Shown here in pieces: positions 8,352 to 17,863 of a stretch of 64,000 bases of DNA. The translations under genes were made by a program, and so were the position numbers. This DNA is from JANQGG01 sp964642175. GTDB lineage: Bacteria > Bacteroidota > Chlorobiia > Chlorobiales > Chloroherpetonaceae. The stretch lies in the NCBI GenBank assembly GCA_964642175.1, contig CAZXOK010000002.1, positions 186,001 to 250,000 of the forward strand, given 5' to 3'. The notes under the pieces were generated by a model. It saw only the letters and a list, made by a program, of their open reading frames with translations. It was not told the DNA's origin and ran no database searches. Numbering within the stretch: position 1 is the first letter of the stretch; every line of letters starts with the position of its first letter.

Positions 8352-10637
8352 TTAGTCTAGTATGAGCCAGGTAAATCCTAGTCTTAAAGCCCTTGAGTTT
8401 GAGTAGAAATAAGGTGTTTGAAAATAGGTTTCATCCAGCAGGTTCTCAAAAGATACACTCACAACAGCACTGCCAATATCTGCCCATAACCTGAAATCAA
8501 TCTGAGCTGTAACTCCCTGGGTTCCAAACTGGAGATTGTTATCTCTAAGACTTCCGTCTTGGTCTAGGAGATTAAAAAACAAAACTTGCTGGCGTTCACT
8601 GTTTTGAAGTCCGGCTGAAACCGGACTCATAATAAATCCTGAAAATCCGGTTTTTAGACGCAGGGCGTTCTGAAAAAACGTATCTGTAAAAAAGATACCG
8701 AATCTTAGCTGATATTTTGGCAGGTAGAAGATCTGGTTGGTGGATGCTTCTGAAAAATATGAGGGATTATCAATAATCCCCTCCTTATAATCCTGATCGG
8801 GATTGTCTAAAAGATTGTATTCTAAAATTGCAGTAAGCCCCAGATTTGATGTTAATTTCCAGAGTTTTAGTTGAGCATCAATACCAATAGCGCTGTAGTT
8901 CAGTTTTGATGATGATAAGTTTCTATACTGAGAATGAATGGTGCTGTCTGAAGCAATGGATTGAATGACAACCAAAGGTGATTCAACTCGATTTTGTAAG
9001 TAGGAAAATTTAACAAATGTTTCTTCACCAAGATTCAAACCGGTTCCGATAGACAATTGCGTGATATCCTCACTCACCCAATTTTGTTTTCCCTCAATAT
9101 CCAGATTTGAAGCAAATACTTCTTTAAAGCTAGGTAATCGAGAGCTTCGTGAAGCATTAAAGAATGATTCAATGTAACTCTGGCTTTCAGAACCCCAGGG
9201 ATGAAAATTTACCTGACCTCCAACTCCAATGCCAAGAGATGAACTGTTATGATCCTGCCCGTTTGTACCGGATATTACATTCTGTGATAGTGCTATTGAG
9301 CCATAAGATTTAAGGGTTTGCCCAAAGATCAGGTTCTTTAAATTAATCTCATTATAAGCATTTAACCATATCCTGGTCGATTTAGGTAAAATCGTGATAC
9401 GATCCTGGTTGGTAAGGGTATTTTGTGATGAAATCTTATCATGCAAGAGTAATCCTCTTATGTTCAGACGCCAATACTCAAAATCCAGGTGCTCAGACAT
9501 ACCAAGTGTTATTCGCGAAGAGGACTCCTGATCCTTGAACAGGGTTGAATCCAAAACGGTCTCTTCACTTTTTTCATAATCTTGTTTAAATGAGCTATAA
9601 GCAAGCCAAAGCTTAAAATGGTTCGTGGAATCCGGCAGGAAACCCAGGCGGCTTTCAAATTCGGTTTTGATGGTATGATCCAGAGTATAGCGTTCAGTAA
9701 ACTGGTTTTGTACAATTGCACTTAAAGGATCCAAGGGGTCTAAATCAAGGCTAAGGCTACCTGAGTAATTAACGCCACCATATGGCTTTTGTTGAAGCAG
9801 GAATAAATAATCTGATAAAGTGATGTATGTTTTTAAACCAAGTTGATATCTGAACTGTATGTTAAATTTGTTGGCTTCATAAGCTGATGAAAAACGATCT
9901 GTACCAAACCCATTAATATTGGTATATCGACCATCTGTGCTTTCCCGGACATAATTGGTATAAAAATTCAGGCGTTCTGAAAGATTTAAACTAAATGTTA
10001 CATCAGTTTTGAGATTGCTTTCAACAAACTGAAAATATGTAATACGTGTATAGCCCTTTGCTGCAACAAGTCTTTCTGTTGTGGATTGTAATGATAAAGG
10101 GTATAAACCGATAGCCAGAGCCTCATAACCCTGTGCAAGAAGAAGTGACGAAAAAGATTCAGTAGAAAGCAATTGGTAACGGGCTTTCATGGTGATTGGG
10201 TCGTTTAAGAGAATATCATCCAACCATAAAAGCTGATAGTTTGAACCCAATCCGCCTATCCAAATCTCGTTGTATTGGCCGTAATCCATTTTATCATGAA
10301 GGTAGATATGTGAATTGGATGTAAAATAATCCTCTACATACCTGTGAAATATATGATCTCTACTGTCAGGCTGGACTTTGATCTTAGAATGGATAATACC
10401 GGGGTGCTCAGCCAAAAATTTGTAAAAGCGTTGGGTGGTATCTATGTTATTCTTATCAGAATTAGGTTTATTGGAAAATATTTTAGAGGTATCAGGATTT
10501 CTCTGTGTGGAATCTTGGTTTATATTAACTGACGATGAATCTGTGAAAAGGGACGATCTCTCAGGTAGATGAGAATAGCTGAGGTTTGTGTTTAAAACAC
10601 AAATAAAAAGTGTTAAATAAAAAACACGGATACCCAT
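8352..10637 (-). CDS. TonB-dependent receptor-like outer-membrane beta-barrel protein
   Basis: A 761-aa exported protein with an N-terminal signal peptide (about 1-22). A low-complexity Ser/Asn/Asp region follows, then a plug-like segment (about 95-170, with LLWLDDILLNDP resembling the plug L-D-G-x-x-x-N-D-P block). A long series of amphipathic beta strands runs to the C-terminus (LLDETYF, then RALRLGFTWLILD). No carboxypeptidase-like N-terminal domain and no clear TonB box are visible. The substrate is unknown. It is transcribed away from ftsH. It could instead be a porin-like barrel that has lost TonB dependence. Confidence 0.65.
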   Translation of the reverse strand: MGIRVFYLTLFICVLNTNLSYSHLPERSSLFTDSSSVNINQDSTQRNPDTSKIFSNKPNSDKNNIDTTQRFYKFLAEHPGIIHSKIKVQPDSRDHIFHRYVEDYFTSNSHIYLHDKMDYGQYNEIWIGGLGSNYQLLWLDDILLNDPITMKARYQLLSTESFSSLLLAQGYEALAIGLYPLSLQSTTERLVAAKGYTRITYFQFVESNLKTDVTFSLNLSERLNFYTNYVRESTDGRYTNINGFGTDRFSSAYEANKFNIQFRYQLGLKTYITLSDYLFLLQQKPYGGVNYSGSLSLDLDPLDPLSAIVQNQFTERYTLDHTIKTEFESRLGFLPDSTNHFKLWLAYSSFKQDYEKSEETVLDSTLFKDQESSSRITLGMSEHLDFEYWRLNIRGLLLHDKISSQNTLTNQDRITILPKSTRIWLNAYNEINLKNLIFGQTLKSYGSIALSQNVISGTNGQDHNSSSLGIGVGGQVNFHPWGSESQSYIESFFNASRSSRLPSFKEVFASNLDIEGKQNWVSEDITQLSIGTGLNLGEETFVKFSYLQNRVESPLVVIQSIASDSTIHSQYRNLSSSKLNYSAIGIDAQLKLWKLTSNLGLTAILEYNLLDNPDQDYKEGIIDNPSYFSEASTNQIFYLPKYQLRFGIFFTDTFFQNALRLKTGFSGFIMSPVSAGLQNSERQQVLFFNLLDQDGSLRDNNLQFGTQGVTAQIDFRLWADIGSAVVSVSFENLLDETYFQTPYFYSNSRALRLGFTWLILD

Positions 10638-10839
10638 TAAATTCTGATTCCAAAAGTTGAGTGCGGCCCCTTAAGTAAGAATAAGTGGATTTTCTTGTTT
10701 AAGTCGCCAACTTTATGATTTGTAAGCAACATAACGAATACAAATTAAACCTTTCGCCGTAAAAACAAATGTCAATTTTGCATCTATAGACAAACTTAAA
10801 AAATCTCATTTTATTCAATACTTTCTTAATTAATCGTTC

Positions 10840-12897
10840 ATGGCAAACAATATTTTTAATCCAGAACCTGAAGATCCTAAAGATAATAAGACCGGCAATA
10901 AGCCGAAATTTTCCGCTATTTATTATGTGATGGCCATTTTGGTCCTTATTGGTATCCAATTAACATTTTTCTGGTCCAGCACAACTCCTGAGAAAACTTA
11001 CAGCGACTTTAAAAGGCTGCTGAATCAGGACAAAATTGAATCTGTTAAGATATCACCAACCCGAATCTACGCTCGCTTAAAACCAGGTGCCGCTGCAGTA
11101 GAGTTATCCAATACCCAGGATGAACCTGTTAGCCTGTTCCAAAACAGGTCGAACAATCGTGAGTTTTTTGTGGTAGCAGTAAAAGATGATGGCCTGATAA
11201 CAACATTGGAAGAAAAAGGTATCAAATATCAGGGTATTCAAGATGGTAACTGGCTTACAGACTTATTGCAATGGATATTCCCGTTTGCCATACTTCTCGG
11301 GGTATATTTCTTCCTGTTCAGACGCATGAACCCCGGCTCTCAGGTTATGAATATCGGCAAAAATAAAGCCGCACTTTACGACAATATGGATGAAAACACC
11401 AAGATCACATTTAAAGATGTGGCTGGTTTGGATGAAGCTAAAGAAGAAGTTATGGAAGTCGTTGATTTCCTGAAGGATCCTAAACGCTACACTAAACTAG
11501 GTGGAAAACTGCCAAAAGGTGTTTTACTTGTTGGCCCTCCAGGTACAGGAAAAACCTTGCTTGCCAAAGCAGTGGCAGGAGAGGCTGCTGTACCATTCTT
11601 TACAATCAGTGGTTCAGACTTCGTTGAAATGTTTGTGGGTGTGGGAGCTGCCCGTGTTAGAGATTTGTTCAAACAGGCCAAAGAAAAAGCACCTTGTATA
11701 ATTTTTATTGATGAAATTGATGCCATCGGACGAAGCCGCGGTAAAGGCATGATGGCCGGTTTTAATGATGAACGTGAAAACACATTGAATCAGCTTTTGG
11801 TTGAGCTTGATGGTTTTGCTACAGACAAAGGTGTGATCATGATGGCAGCAACCAACCGTCCGGATGTGCTCGACTCAGCACTTTTAAGACCAGGACGATT
11901 CGATCGTCAGGTCATGGTGGATAAACCGGATCTTAATGGGCGAATTGAAATATTCAAAGTGCATACAAAGGGTATGCCACTTGGCAATGATGTTGAAATT
12001 AAAGTTTTAGCCTCTCAAACACCTGGTTTTGCCGGTGCCGAAATTGCCAATGTTGCCAATGAAGCTTCACTTTTGGCCTCTCGGCGAGGTAAAGAAGCCA
12101 TTGATATGATTGATTTCCAGGATGCCATTGAAAGAGTTGTAGCAGGTCTGGAGAAAAAGAATAAAGTGATAAATCCTAAAGAAAAAAGAATTGTGGCTTA
12201 TCATGAATCCGGTCATGCCATTCTTGGATGGCTGCTGCCAACCAACGACCCGGTTCAAAAAGTGTCTATTGTGCCGCGTGGTGTAAGTGCGCTGGGATAC
12301 ACAATTAATATGCCACTTGAAGATCGCTACCTGATGACCAAAGAAGAACTCTTTGAGCGAATTTGCGCTCTTTTGGGTGGCCGTGTGGCCGAAGAGGTTG
12401 TATTTGGTAAAATTTCTACCGGGGCGCAAAACGATCTTGAACGCGTAACAGATATCGCTTATAGTATGGTAGCTGTTTATGGTATGAGTGAAAAAGTAGG
12501 GTATCTGTCTTACATGGATTCATCAAACCCATACCTTGGCGGCCAGGGGATTGATAAAAAGTATGGTGAATCAACTGCGGCTATCATTGATCAGGAAGTG
12601 ACACGCATTGTAACTGAAGCTTATCACAAGACAAGGGATTTGCTCGAGGAAAATCGTGACAAACTTGAAAAAATGGCAACCCAGCTCTTAACTAGAGAGG
12701 TGCTGCAATACAAGGATATCGAAGAAATTCTCGGTAAGCGCCCGAATCTGGATGATAATTTCCCGGAAATCATTCCTGCTCAAAATCAGGTGGTCCATGA
12801 ACAGCCGGCTGCTACGCCTATCGAAAATAATGAAGAAGATGAGCGAAAAGCATTGGAAGAAGCTGTGGAAAAATTGAAATCCAATCGTAAACCATAA
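10840..12897 (+). CDS. ftsH: ATP-dependent zinc metalloprotease FtsH
   Basis: Membrane-anchored AAA+ protease that degrades misfolded membrane proteins and some regulators. In the 685-aa protein, transmembrane helices lie at about 28-46 and 143-160 around a periplasmic segment. The AAA module has Walker A GPPGTGKT at 232-239 and Walker B FIDEIDA. The M41 protease domain has the zinc motif H455-E-S-G-H459. A charged, poorly conserved tail (about 640-685) ends the protein. The acylphosphatase gene starts three bases after its stop, which implies one operon. Confidence 0.97.
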   Translation: MANNIFNPEPEDPKDNKTGNKPKFSAIYYVMAILVLIGIQLTFFWSSTTPEKTYSDFKRLLNQDKIESVKISPTRIYARLKPGAAAVELSNTQDEPVSLFQNRSNNREFFVVAVKDDGLITTLEEKGIKYQGIQDGNWLTDLLQWIFPFAILLGVYFFLFRRMNPGSQVMNIGKNKAALYDNMDENTKITFKDVAGLDEAKEEVMEVVDFLKDPKRYTKLGGKLPKGVLLVGPPGTGKTLLAKAVAGEAAVPFFTISGSDFVEMFVGVGAARVRDLFKQAKEKAPCIIFIDEIDAIGRSRGKGMMAGFNDERENTLNQLLVELDGFATDKGVIMMAATNRPDVLDSALLRPGRFDRQVMVDKPDLNGRIEIFKVHTKGMPLGNDVEIKVLASQTPGFAGAEIANVANEASLLASRRGKEAIDMIDFQDAIERVVAGLEKKNKVINPKEKRIVAYHESGHAILGWLLPTNDPVQKVSIVPRGVSALGYTINMPLEDRYLMTKEELFERICALLGGRVAEEVVFGKISTGAQNDLERVTDIAYSMVAVYGMSEKVGYLSYMDSSNPYLGGQGIDKKYGESTAAIIDQEVTRIVTEAYHKTRDLLEENRDKLEKMATQLLTREVLQYKDIEEILGKRPNLDDNFPEIIPAQNQVVHEQPAATPIENNEEDERKALEEAVEKLKSNRKP

Positions 12898-12900
12898 TCC

Positions 12901-13179
12901 ATGGCATCTAAACACCGTTTGATCATTAAAGTTGTAGGGTTGGTCCAGGGGGTCGGTTTTCGATGGTATGTTCAAAACAAAGCCATGGAACTGGGTTTAA
13001 AAGGGTTTGTGAAAAATTGCCACGATGGCTCTGTATTTATAGATGCAGAAGGTCAGCCAGAAGTACTTGACCGATTGAAGTTACTTGTAAAAAAAGGTCC
13101 TTCACGATCAATGGTTACCAATCTGTATGTGGAGCAAAAAGAGGAGTTTATAAATTACAATAGTTTTGAAATACGATAA
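12901..13179 (+). CDS. acyP: acylphosphatase
   Basis: A 92-aa enzyme that hydrolyses acyl-phosphates such as carbamoyl- or acetyl-phosphate. The signature G-L-V-Q-G-V-G-F-R21 and the catalytic asparagine N39 in GFVKN are both present, and the length matches the family. It starts three bases after ftsH, so it is expressed with it. No physiological link between the two is established; the arrangement may be only an expression convenience. Confidence 0.92.
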   Translation: MASKHRLIIKVVGLVQGVGFRWYVQNKAMELGLKGFVKNCHDGSVFIDAEGQPEVLDRLKLLVKKGPSRSMVTNLYVEQKEEFINYNSFEIR

Positions 13180-13227
13180 TAGCCGGATGGCATAGTTTTT
13201 TTCTAACTTTAATTGATGGAGGTTTTT

Positions 13228-13515
13228 ATGAGTACAACAAAAGATGTAGCTGTAGGTATTTTATCATTTTTGGCTGGTATTGGTATAGGTATACTATTGG
13301 CTCCCAAATCAGGACGTGAAATCCGTACAGATATTAGCGAATCGGCAAAAGATGCGTTAGATGCTACATTAGAAGCAACTAAAGAAGCCGCACACACAGC
13401 AAAAGAAGCTGCCAATACAGCTTTGATTGCTGCAAAGAAGATTCCGCAAACATTTAATGATATGGAGTTATCCAGCCCCGATGAAGAAGATGTAGAGGAA
13501 CAGTTGATAAAATAA
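13228..13515 (+). CDS. YtxH domain protein
   Basis: A small 95-aa protein. The ATG at 13228 is chosen because GGAGG lies at the proper distance before it; an upstream in-frame ATG at 13213 would place that ribosome site inside the gene. The N-terminus has one glycine-rich transmembrane segment (about 9-24, GILSFLAGIGIGILLAP), followed by KSGREIRTDI and an Ala/Lys/Glu-rich helix, as in YtxH-type stress proteins. The C-terminus is acidic. Function is unknown; the family is linked to general stress in Bacillus. A bidirectional terminator follows. Confidence 0.75.
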   Translation: MSTTKDVAVGILSFLAGIGIGILLAPKSGREIRTDISESAKDALDATLEATKEAAHTAKEAANTALIAAKKIPQTFNDMELSSPDEEDVEEQLIK

Positions 13516-13535
13516 AATATCAACCTGCAGTGTAG

Positions 13536-13560
13536 AGGCCGTTTAATAACGGCCTTTTTT
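13536..13560. terminator. bidirectional intrinsic terminator between the YtxH and YbbR genes
   Basis: AGGCCGTT and AACGGCCT form a perfect 8-bp stem with a 4-base loop, followed by seven T on the plus strand. It lies between two convergent genes and overlaps the last base of the YbbR-like gene. Confidence 0.88.
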
Positions 13561-14516
13561 TATTTCCTGATAATATATTGCAGGGTTTCAGGTTGGATAG
13601 AAATAACTTTTGTATTTGTAGGAGTCTTTACATAAGGCTTAATACTCCCGCTTGTATCACTCATTAACTCATTAAATGGAACAAAAACATTAATCTGCTC
13701 AGGTGTTAGCTTCTCTAAATTGCCTATACCACCTCCGATAAAAACACTTACCCGGTTAGGAATGAAAATAACTGAGTCTGATCCTTTTTTTGCAGATAAC
13801 CGAACTCGAATATCTTCAAAAATAATTTCAGCGATTTGCTCGGCTTTACCCGTCACGATAACTTCATTATGACTTAACTCAACAAAACTCCCTGTTTTTG
13901 AAGCCAGAGGTATGGTCATTTGAAACGAAGAGTTTAAATGAGCAATAAGGTTTTCCCGGGTAGGCCAATAACGAAGGGTATCAATCAGGCTTTTTGCAGC
14001 GCTTACTTCCACGCTGTCCGGCGAGATGGTCAGATCTGGGTTAATGACATAACCGGTTGAAGGCTCAAGGGTTGTGTTTAATTTTACCGGAACTTTCCTG
14101 GTAGCTTTTTCTTCCAACACGAGTTTCAGTTCCGAAGGGCGAACATCATCTACAACTAACCCATTAGGAAGACCAGAGATGTATTGAGAAGCACTTTTCT
14201 TGGTATTGATAAAAAGTTGGTTGGCATCAACATTTTCGTCGAGCTCTACCACCCATTCAGTTTTATTAAAGTAAAGCGATAAAATTTTCCAGCCTGTACC
14301 TCTGAACTTTACAAGGAACGCTTCCGGCAATTGGCTTTCAACAGCCATGTTTGAGTTTTCATGACGAATTTGAAGCGGAACAGTTAATGTGGTGGTGTAA
14401 AAGTTGGTCATGGATACAAAAAACCAGATCAGGCAAGCAAAAAAAACCGAGCCAAGAATAGATGGCAGTTTGTATTTAAGTGTGGAGAGGGATGATTTGG
14501 ATGCAGCTTTGGCCAA
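13560..14516 (-). CDS. YbbR-like domain protein
   Basis: A 318-aa protein with a single N-terminal transmembrane helix (about 19-36, ILGSVFFACLIWFFV). A series of YbbR-type beta-rich domains follows, recognisable by repeats such as KVPVKLNTTLEPSTGYVINPD and SPDSVEVSAAKS. Most of it should be periplasmic. YbbR-like proteins are often next to diadenylate cyclase genes, but none is seen here, so a role in c-di-AMP control cannot be inferred. tRNA-Val lies upstream on the same strand. Confidence 0.7.
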   Translation of the reverse strand: MAKAASKSSLSTLKYKLPSILGSVFFACLIWFFVSMTNFYTTTLTVPLQIRHENSNMAVESQLPEAFLVKFRGTGWKILSLYFNKTEWVVELDENVDANQLFINTKKSASQYISGLPNGLVVDDVRPSELKLVLEEKATRKVPVKLNTTLEPSTGYVINPDLTISPDSVEVSAAKSLIDTLRYWPTRENLIAHLNSSFQMTIPLASKTGSFVELSHNEVIVTGKAEQIAEIIFEDIRVRLSAKKGSDSVIFIPNRVSVFIGGGIGNLEKLTPEQINVFVPFNELMSDTSGSIKPYVKTPTNTKVISIQPETLQYIIRK

Positions 14517-14568
14517 AACCCTGATCAGCTAACAATGAAAGGATATCTGTAAAAATAAGGAGATTGTG

Positions 14569-14642
14569 TGGGTCCCGAGGGAGTCGAACCCCCGACCTAC
14601 TGGGTGTAAACCAGTCGCTCTAACCAACTGAGCTAGAGACCC
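14569..14642 (-). tRNA. tRNA-Val (anticodon UAC)
   Basis: Reading the minus strand gives a full cloverleaf. The acceptor stem GGGTCTC/GGGACCC contains one G-U pair. The D arm is GCTCAGTTGGTTAGAGC, the anticodon loop TTTACAC gives TAC, and the T loop is TTCGACT. The discriminator is A and no CCA is encoded. The 74-base length is normal. Confidence 0.96.
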
Positions 14643-14666
14643 TTGCAATAAAAAGTAAGCTTAATT

Positions 14667-15047
14667 TTACGCTTTATTTTTGAAAAATCCAAATATTCTG
14701 ATGTTGAGATATATTGAACAACACAATGCGATTAGCAAAGCCGTAAAGGTCAATATATCGATAAACTGTGGATCGGACTCTATGTTGAACAATTCATCAA
14801 CCAGGTATTTAATAAATGATGCCGGTAAATTATGCTCTCCCAGCTTCTCTTTTATTTGCCAGTGCCAGTCGGTTAGAAAGCAATAGCCGAATCCTTTCCA
14901 GAATCCCAATGCAAACCAACTGCCCAGGGTTAGAAGGAGGACAACCAGGTGCAATTTGCGTGTTTTTAAAGGGATCCATCCAAAAAGATTGAACAGAATG
15001 ACAATCAAATGGCTTAAAAAAAACACATAATCCAAAACTATAAGCAT
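14667..15047 (-). CDS. DUF2784-like small membrane protein
   Basis: A 126-aa integral membrane protein with about four hydrophobic segments (about 5-25, 33-50, 55-65 and 97-118). The core WFALGFWKGFGYCFLTDWHW resembles the DUF2784 signature (G-Y-C-x-L-T-D-W-x-W). Function is unknown in the family. It stands alone between tRNA-Val and the divergent dxr gene. Confidence 0.6.
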   Translation of the reverse strand: MLIVLDYVFFLSHLIVILFNLFGWIPLKTRKLHLVVLLLTLGSWFALGFWKGFGYCFLTDWHWQIKEKLGEHNLPASFIKYLVDELFNIESDPQFIDILTFTALLIALCCSIYLNIRIFGFFKNKA

Positions 15048-15075
15048 GGTTACTAAACTATTGGCTTTTTTTTCT

Positions 15076-15083
15076 TAAGTTTG
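15076..15083 (+). promoter_or_regulatory. possible Bacteroidota-type -7 element of dxr
   Basis: TAAGTTTG matches TAnnTTTG exactly and would put the transcription start about 65 bases before dxr. The nearest TTG upstream (15061-15063) is only 12 bases away, shorter than the usual 17-23, so the -33 element is unclear. Confidence 0.35.
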
Positions 15084-15155
15084 CACTCAACAAAAATAAC
15101 AATTCAATTAACCAGATGAGCATATTGGTGTATGAGTAAGAAAGGATAACTTATC

Positions 15156-16319
15156 ATGAAGCGTATTACAATTTTAGGCTCAACAGGATCTATAGGCACA
15201 AACTCGTTAGATGTGATTCGCCGTTTTCCCGATCAGTTCGAAGCATCTTACCTGAGTGCAAACTCCAATGTGAAGCTTCTGGCCGAGCAAGCTCTTGAGT
15301 TCAGGCCGAAAGGCGTAGTAATAATGGACGAATCGCTTGAGGGCGAGTTAAAAAATTTACTGAAAGGTGAATCCATTGAAGTGATGTCGGGTGAAGAGAG
15401 CCTGTGTGATATTTCAAGCCGTTCGGATATTGATTTTGTAATTGGTAGTGTTGTAGGATTTGCCGGATTAAAACCTACGGTTGAAGCAATTAAGGCCGGT
15501 AAAGACGTTGGACTGGCCAATAAAGAAACATTAGTGGTTGGGGGTTCGTTAATTACTCAGCTGGTGAGCGAAAATAATACCGGTATGCTTCCAATCGATA
15601 GTGAGCATTCAGCGATCTTTCAATGCATTGTAGGTGAAAAACCTGAATTTATTGATAAGATTATTCTTACAGCCTCCGGAGGACCATTCAGGACCCGGGA
15701 TAAATCCGACTTTAAAACCATAACCGTAGCCGATGCCTTAAATCATCCCAACTGGAAAATGGGATCAAAAATCACAATTGATTCAGCATCAATGATGAAT
15801 AAAGGGCTGGAAGTTATTGAAGCCAAGTGGTTATTTGATATTGATTTGGAGAAGATTGAAGTGCTTGTACATCCGCAGTCCATCATTCACTCCATGGTTG
15901 AGTTTAAAGACGGCAGCATGAAAGCGCAATTGGGTGTTCCCGACATGAAAGTGCCCATTCAATATGCCCTAACCCATCCCGAACGAATTTATGCGGATTA
16001 CGACAGGCTGGATTGGAAACAAATTAAATCGCTTGATTTTGAAACACCTGATACCGATAAATTTCGTTGTCTGGCCCTGGCCTACGAAGCCTGTGCAAGT
16101 GGCGGAACATATCCGGCCGTTTTAAATGCAGCGAACGAAGTGGCTGTAGATTTGTTTTTAAATGATAAAATATCGTTCATTAAGATCCCTGAACTCATCG
16201 AAGACGCTCTTGCTGAGCATCAGGGTTTTGAAGCCACAAGTATTGACGATTTAATTAATGTAGATAAAACAACCCGGCAGCGTGTGCAGGAGAAAGCTCA
16301 ACTCACTCCGGCCGGATAA
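15156..16319 (+). CDS. dxr: 1-deoxy-D-xylulose 5-phosphate reductoisomerase
   Basis: Second step of the MEP isoprenoid pathway; converts DXP to MEP with NADPH. The 387-aa protein has the NADPH-binding loop GSTGSIG at 8-14 and the metal-binding acidic pair D148/E150 in PIDSEHSAIFQC. The flexible-loop region NHPNWKMGSKITIDSASMMN is also present. Length is typical. rseP follows after 23 bases, so the two form an operon, an arrangement common in bacteria. Confidence 0.97.
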   Translation: MKRITILGSTGSIGTNSLDVIRRFPDQFEASYLSANSNVKLLAEQALEFRPKGVVIMDESLEGELKNLLKGESIEVMSGEESLCDISSRSDIDFVIGSVVGFAGLKPTVEAIKAGKDVGLANKETLVVGGSLITQLVSENNTGMLPIDSEHSAIFQCIVGEKPEFIDKIILTASGGPFRTRDKSDFKTITVADALNHPNWKMGSKITIDSASMMNKGLEVIEAKWLFDIDLEKIEVLVHPQSIIHSMVEFKDGSMKAQLGVPDMKVPIQYALTHPERIYADYDRLDWKQIKSLDFETPDTDKFRCLALAYEACASGGTYPAVLNAANEVAVDLFLNDKISFIKIPELIEDALAEHQGFEATSIDDLINVDKTTRQRVQEKAQLTPAG

Positions 16320-16342
16320 CTTTAAAGAGAACAACATTTAGA

Positions 16343-17704
16343 ATGGATTTTTTTAGTACAATTTTTTACTTCATTGTTGCGATTTTCATACTTGTAACAG
16401 TACATGAATTCGGACATTTTGCCGCTGCCAAGTTTTTTGGTATGCGTGTTGAAAAATTCTATGTCGGTTTTGATTTCTGGAACCTCAGACTCTGGAGAAC
16501 CCAACGCGGTGAGACCGAATATGGCCTCGGCGCCATTCCTTTAGGTGGTTATGTAAAAATATCGGGTATCATAGACGAGAGTTTCGATACCGATTTTGAG
16601 TCCAAACCTCCCCAACCCTGGGAATTCAGGTCAAAGCCGGTTTGGCAGCGGATAATAGTTTTATCGGCAGGTGTGATCATGAACATGGTTCTGGCAGCTG
16701 CAATATTTATCTCCCTTGCCTTTATGTACGGCGAAGCCAAAACACCTATAGTTACGGGCTCTTATGTTCAGGAAAATTCGGTGTTTGCCAACATGGGGAT
16801 GCAATCCGGGGATGTGATTGTAGCAGTAAATGGTAAACCGGTTAAGTATTGGGATGAAGCCCTGGATCCCGAAATCTTCACAAACAGCAATTTAACCTAC
16901 TCGGTCCGACGTAATGGACAGGTTTTGGTTTTCCAGGCCCCGCAAGACATTATGTCGCAGATGAACCGGGACATGGAAGCAGGCATCCGGCCCATGACCC
17001 CACCCCTGATTGGAGAAGTTTATGAAGGCTACCCGGCTGATAAAGCCGGTCTCAAACCCGGTGCATTGCTTGTCAGCATTGCAGGAGAACCTATTTTCGA
17101 CTGGCAGCAGGTTTTAGAGAAAGTCTCCAAAAATAAATCCAATCCTATTGAAATTCAATGGCGGATAATTCCGGGCGAAACCGGTTCGGCAGCCACTATT
17201 TCCAAAATCAAGCAAAATGGCGCCTTAAAAACAGCTACCCTTACGCCTAATGAAGATGGAAAAATTGGCATTATTCTAAAACAGGTCAATGAAACCCAAT
17301 ACACCAGCTTAGGCTTTTTTGGGGCTTTAACTGCTGGTGTTGAGCGTACCTGGAAAATGACGGCCTTAACCCTTAAAGGGTTTGGTAAAATTATTTCGGG
17401 CCAGGAAGATATTCGTGAATCAGTAGGCGGACCGATTAAAATTGCCAAACTTGCCGGCCAGAGCGCCGAACAAGGCGCAGGTAGTTTTTTGATGTTCCTG
17501 GCGTTGCTATCTATATCCCTGGCAATTTTAAATATTCTGCCAATACCAGCCCTGGATGGTGGCCAGATTGTGATTAATGCGATAGAAGGAATTATGGGCC
17601 GCGAAGTACCCCTGAAAATCAAGCTGCGCATTCAGCAGATTGGTGTAACGGCACTGATGATCCTGATAGCATTTATTATCCTGAACGATATATTTCATCC
17701 TTAA
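16343..17704 (+). CDS. rseP: site-2 intramembrane zinc metalloprotease (RseP family)
   Basis: A 453-aa S2P-family protease that cuts transmembrane segments of anti-sigma factors and remnant signal peptides. The zinc site H21-E-F-G-H25 lies in the first membrane helix and the second motif, LDGGQ (D405), in the last part. Two PDZ-type regions are likely between them (about 125-210 and 215-300). The C-terminal helices (about 355-450) complete the membrane core. It forms an operon with dxr and is closed by an intrinsic terminator. The anti-sigma target is not in this window. Confidence 0.93.
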   Translation: MDFFSTIFYFIVAIFILVTVHEFGHFAAAKFFGMRVEKFYVGFDFWNLRLWRTQRGETEYGLGAIPLGGYVKISGIIDESFDTDFESKPPQPWEFRSKPVWQRIIVLSAGVIMNMVLAAAIFISLAFMYGEAKTPIVTGSYVQENSVFANMGMQSGDVIVAVNGKPVKYWDEALDPEIFTNSNLTYSVRRNGQVLVFQAPQDIMSQMNRDMEAGIRPMTPPLIGEVYEGYPADKAGLKPGALLVSIAGEPIFDWQQVLEKVSKNKSNPIEIQWRIIPGETGSAATISKIKQNGALKTATLTPNEDGKIGIILKQVNETQYTSLGFFGALTAGVERTWKMTALTLKGFGKIISGQEDIRESVGGPIKIAKLAGQSAEQGAGSFLMFLALLSISLAILNILPIPALDGGQIVINAIEGIMGREVPLKIKLRIQQIGVTALMILIAFIILNDIFHP

Positions 17705-17731
17705 ACAGACAGTTTAAGGCCTTATTCTGAA

Positions 17732-17768
17732 AAAGTATTATGCCGCTCTGGTGTAATACTTTTTTTTT
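17732..17768 (+). terminator. intrinsic terminator of dxr-rseP
   Basis: AAAGTATTA pairs with TAATACTTT across a 13-base loop, followed by a long T run. It starts 28 bases after the rseP stop. Confidence 0.75.
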
Positions 17769-17863
17769 GAAATAAACCGGCAATCCATTTTTTTTACCTT
17801 CAAATCACCAGTAACGTTTATCTTAGTAGTTTAAAGTTGACTACAGGAATTGGTTGAAAAATT

